Assembly: GCA_022766605.1 (NCBI GenBank)
Contig: JALEOH010000025.1
Location: 1-40,518 of the forward strand
DNA length: 40,518 nt
DNA from: Ezakiella sp.
Lineage (GTDB): Bacteria; Bacillota; Clostridia; Tissierellales; Peptoniphilaceae
Direction of reading: 5' to 3'
A program made the position numbers and the translations under genes. Below, in pieces: positions 40,275 through 40,518 of this stretch. A model generated the notes under the pieces. The model was not told the origin of the DNA. It did not search any database and saw only the letters and a list, made by a program, of their open reading frames with translations. Each line of letters opens with the position of its first letter. Position 1 is the stretch's first letter.

Positions 40275-40518
40275 TGCAAGAAAATAAAAATATTGATATT
40301 GACAAAGAGATCGATAATTTAGATATAATTCCGAATTTTCGTGAATTTATAGCAAGCCCTCTATACACTAAAGACAGGCTAAATACATTGCAGATGAATA
40401 TAACTAGAAGATGCAATCTCGCTTGTAAGCATTGCCATGTGGAATGCAGCCCAAGCAGAGTTGAGGATATGGATATATCAATTGCTGAAAAATCGCTTGA
40501 GTTATTTAAAAAAGAGGG
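40274..40518 (+). CDS. arsS: ArsS-like radical SAM enzyme (5' part; gene runs off the window)
   Basis: First 81 codons only; the C-terminus (expected DUF3641 domain) is beyond the window. LQMNITRRCNLACKHCHVECSP gives the radical SAM cluster cysteines Cys47, Cys51 and Cys54 plus Cys58, and continues SRVEDM. This matches the N-terminal signature of ArsS (LQxNxTxxCNxxCxHCHVxAxP). ArsS attaches a 5'-deoxyadenosyl group to arsenic of dimethylarsenite, the first dedicated arsenosugar step. Some homologues are annotated as selenoproteins; here Cys58 is a normal TGC codon. The identity is good from the motif but the partial length limits it. It is translationally coupled to the peroxidase-like gene. 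Confidence 0.8.
   Translation, partial: MQENKNIDIDKEIDNLDIIPNFREFIASPLYTKDRLNTLQMNITRRCNLACKHCHVECSPSRVEDMDISIAEKSLELFKKE

Noticed and set aside
33478..40518. Selenocysteine (in-frame TGA) in the redox genes
   Set aside because: All expected active-site positions in the C-GCAxxG-C-C, AhpD-like and visible ArsS sequences are ordinary Cys codons, and each gene reads through without internal TGA.
1..40518. CRISPR array, prophage, tRNA or rRNA genes
   Set aside because: No regularly spaced repeats, phage structural genes, tRNA cloverleaf with TTCGA arm, or rRNA-like stretch was found on reading.

Overview
The window is AT-rich bacterial chromosome with features typical of low-GC Firmicutes: strong AGGAGG ribosome sites, short intergenic gaps, a T-box leader, a TPP riboswitch with an ECF-type ThiT, and the gene order cysS–mini-RNase III–rlmB–yacP. 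Gene content (secreted D,D-carboxypeptidase, M16C protease, ferredoxin-flavodoxin fusion, MgtE pair, no respiratory genes in view) fits an anaerobic, host-associated Tissierellia/Peptoniphilaceae-like organism. That family-level placement is inference from the reading alone. No rRNA, tRNA, CRISPR array, prophage or intact insertion sequence was seen.

Layout. 1-480: a possible mobile-element remnant and a small, perhaps frameshifted, minus-strand ORF. 525-3135: promoter, T-box leader with a probable lysine specifier, and a three-gene polar amino acid ABC importer. 3186-6980 (minus): a heterodimeric ABC exporter with one degenerate and one canonical ATP site. 7005-7760: TPP riboswitch and thiT. 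7759-10212 (minus): HAD phosphatase, VanZ-like protein and D-Ala-D-Ala carboxypeptidase. 10280-15150: a protein with a histone-H1-like tail, M29 aminopeptidase, a membrane protein, a CDF metal exporter and dihydrofolate reductase. 15185-16124: a tiny ORF and a minus-strand flavodoxin/ferredoxin protein. 16153-20358: pncB, dnaX, ybaB and recR. 20369-23278: an M16C metalloprotease. 23255-25817 (minus): a 49-residue secreted SLH-like mini-protein, then folC and yitT. 25924-31771: two tandem mgtE genes, cysS, mini-RNase III, rlmB and yacP. 31773-34224: two rhodanese lipoproteins, each preceded by a copy of the same terminator-promoter module, with a small membrane protein between them.

The most notable part is the right end, 34263 to beyond 40518. 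It is a compact, mostly overlapping run of genes: a DUF2064 (TIGR04282-type) transferase fused to a kinase-like domain, two TVP38/TMEM64 membrane proteins, a TIGR04283-type glycosyltransferase, an HdrB/LutA-like Fe-S protein, a C-GCAxxG-C-C protein, a nucleoside hydrolase, a carboxymuconolactone-decarboxylase (AhpD-like) protein and the start of an ArsS-like radical SAM enzyme. Several of these families are the ones annotated in arsenosugar biosynthesis clusters. No arsenite methyltransferase (ArsM) lies inside the window. A nucleoside hydrolase sits in the operon and could supply the expected deadenylation step after ArsS. The chemistry in this organism, including whether arsenic is the element handled, is unproven.
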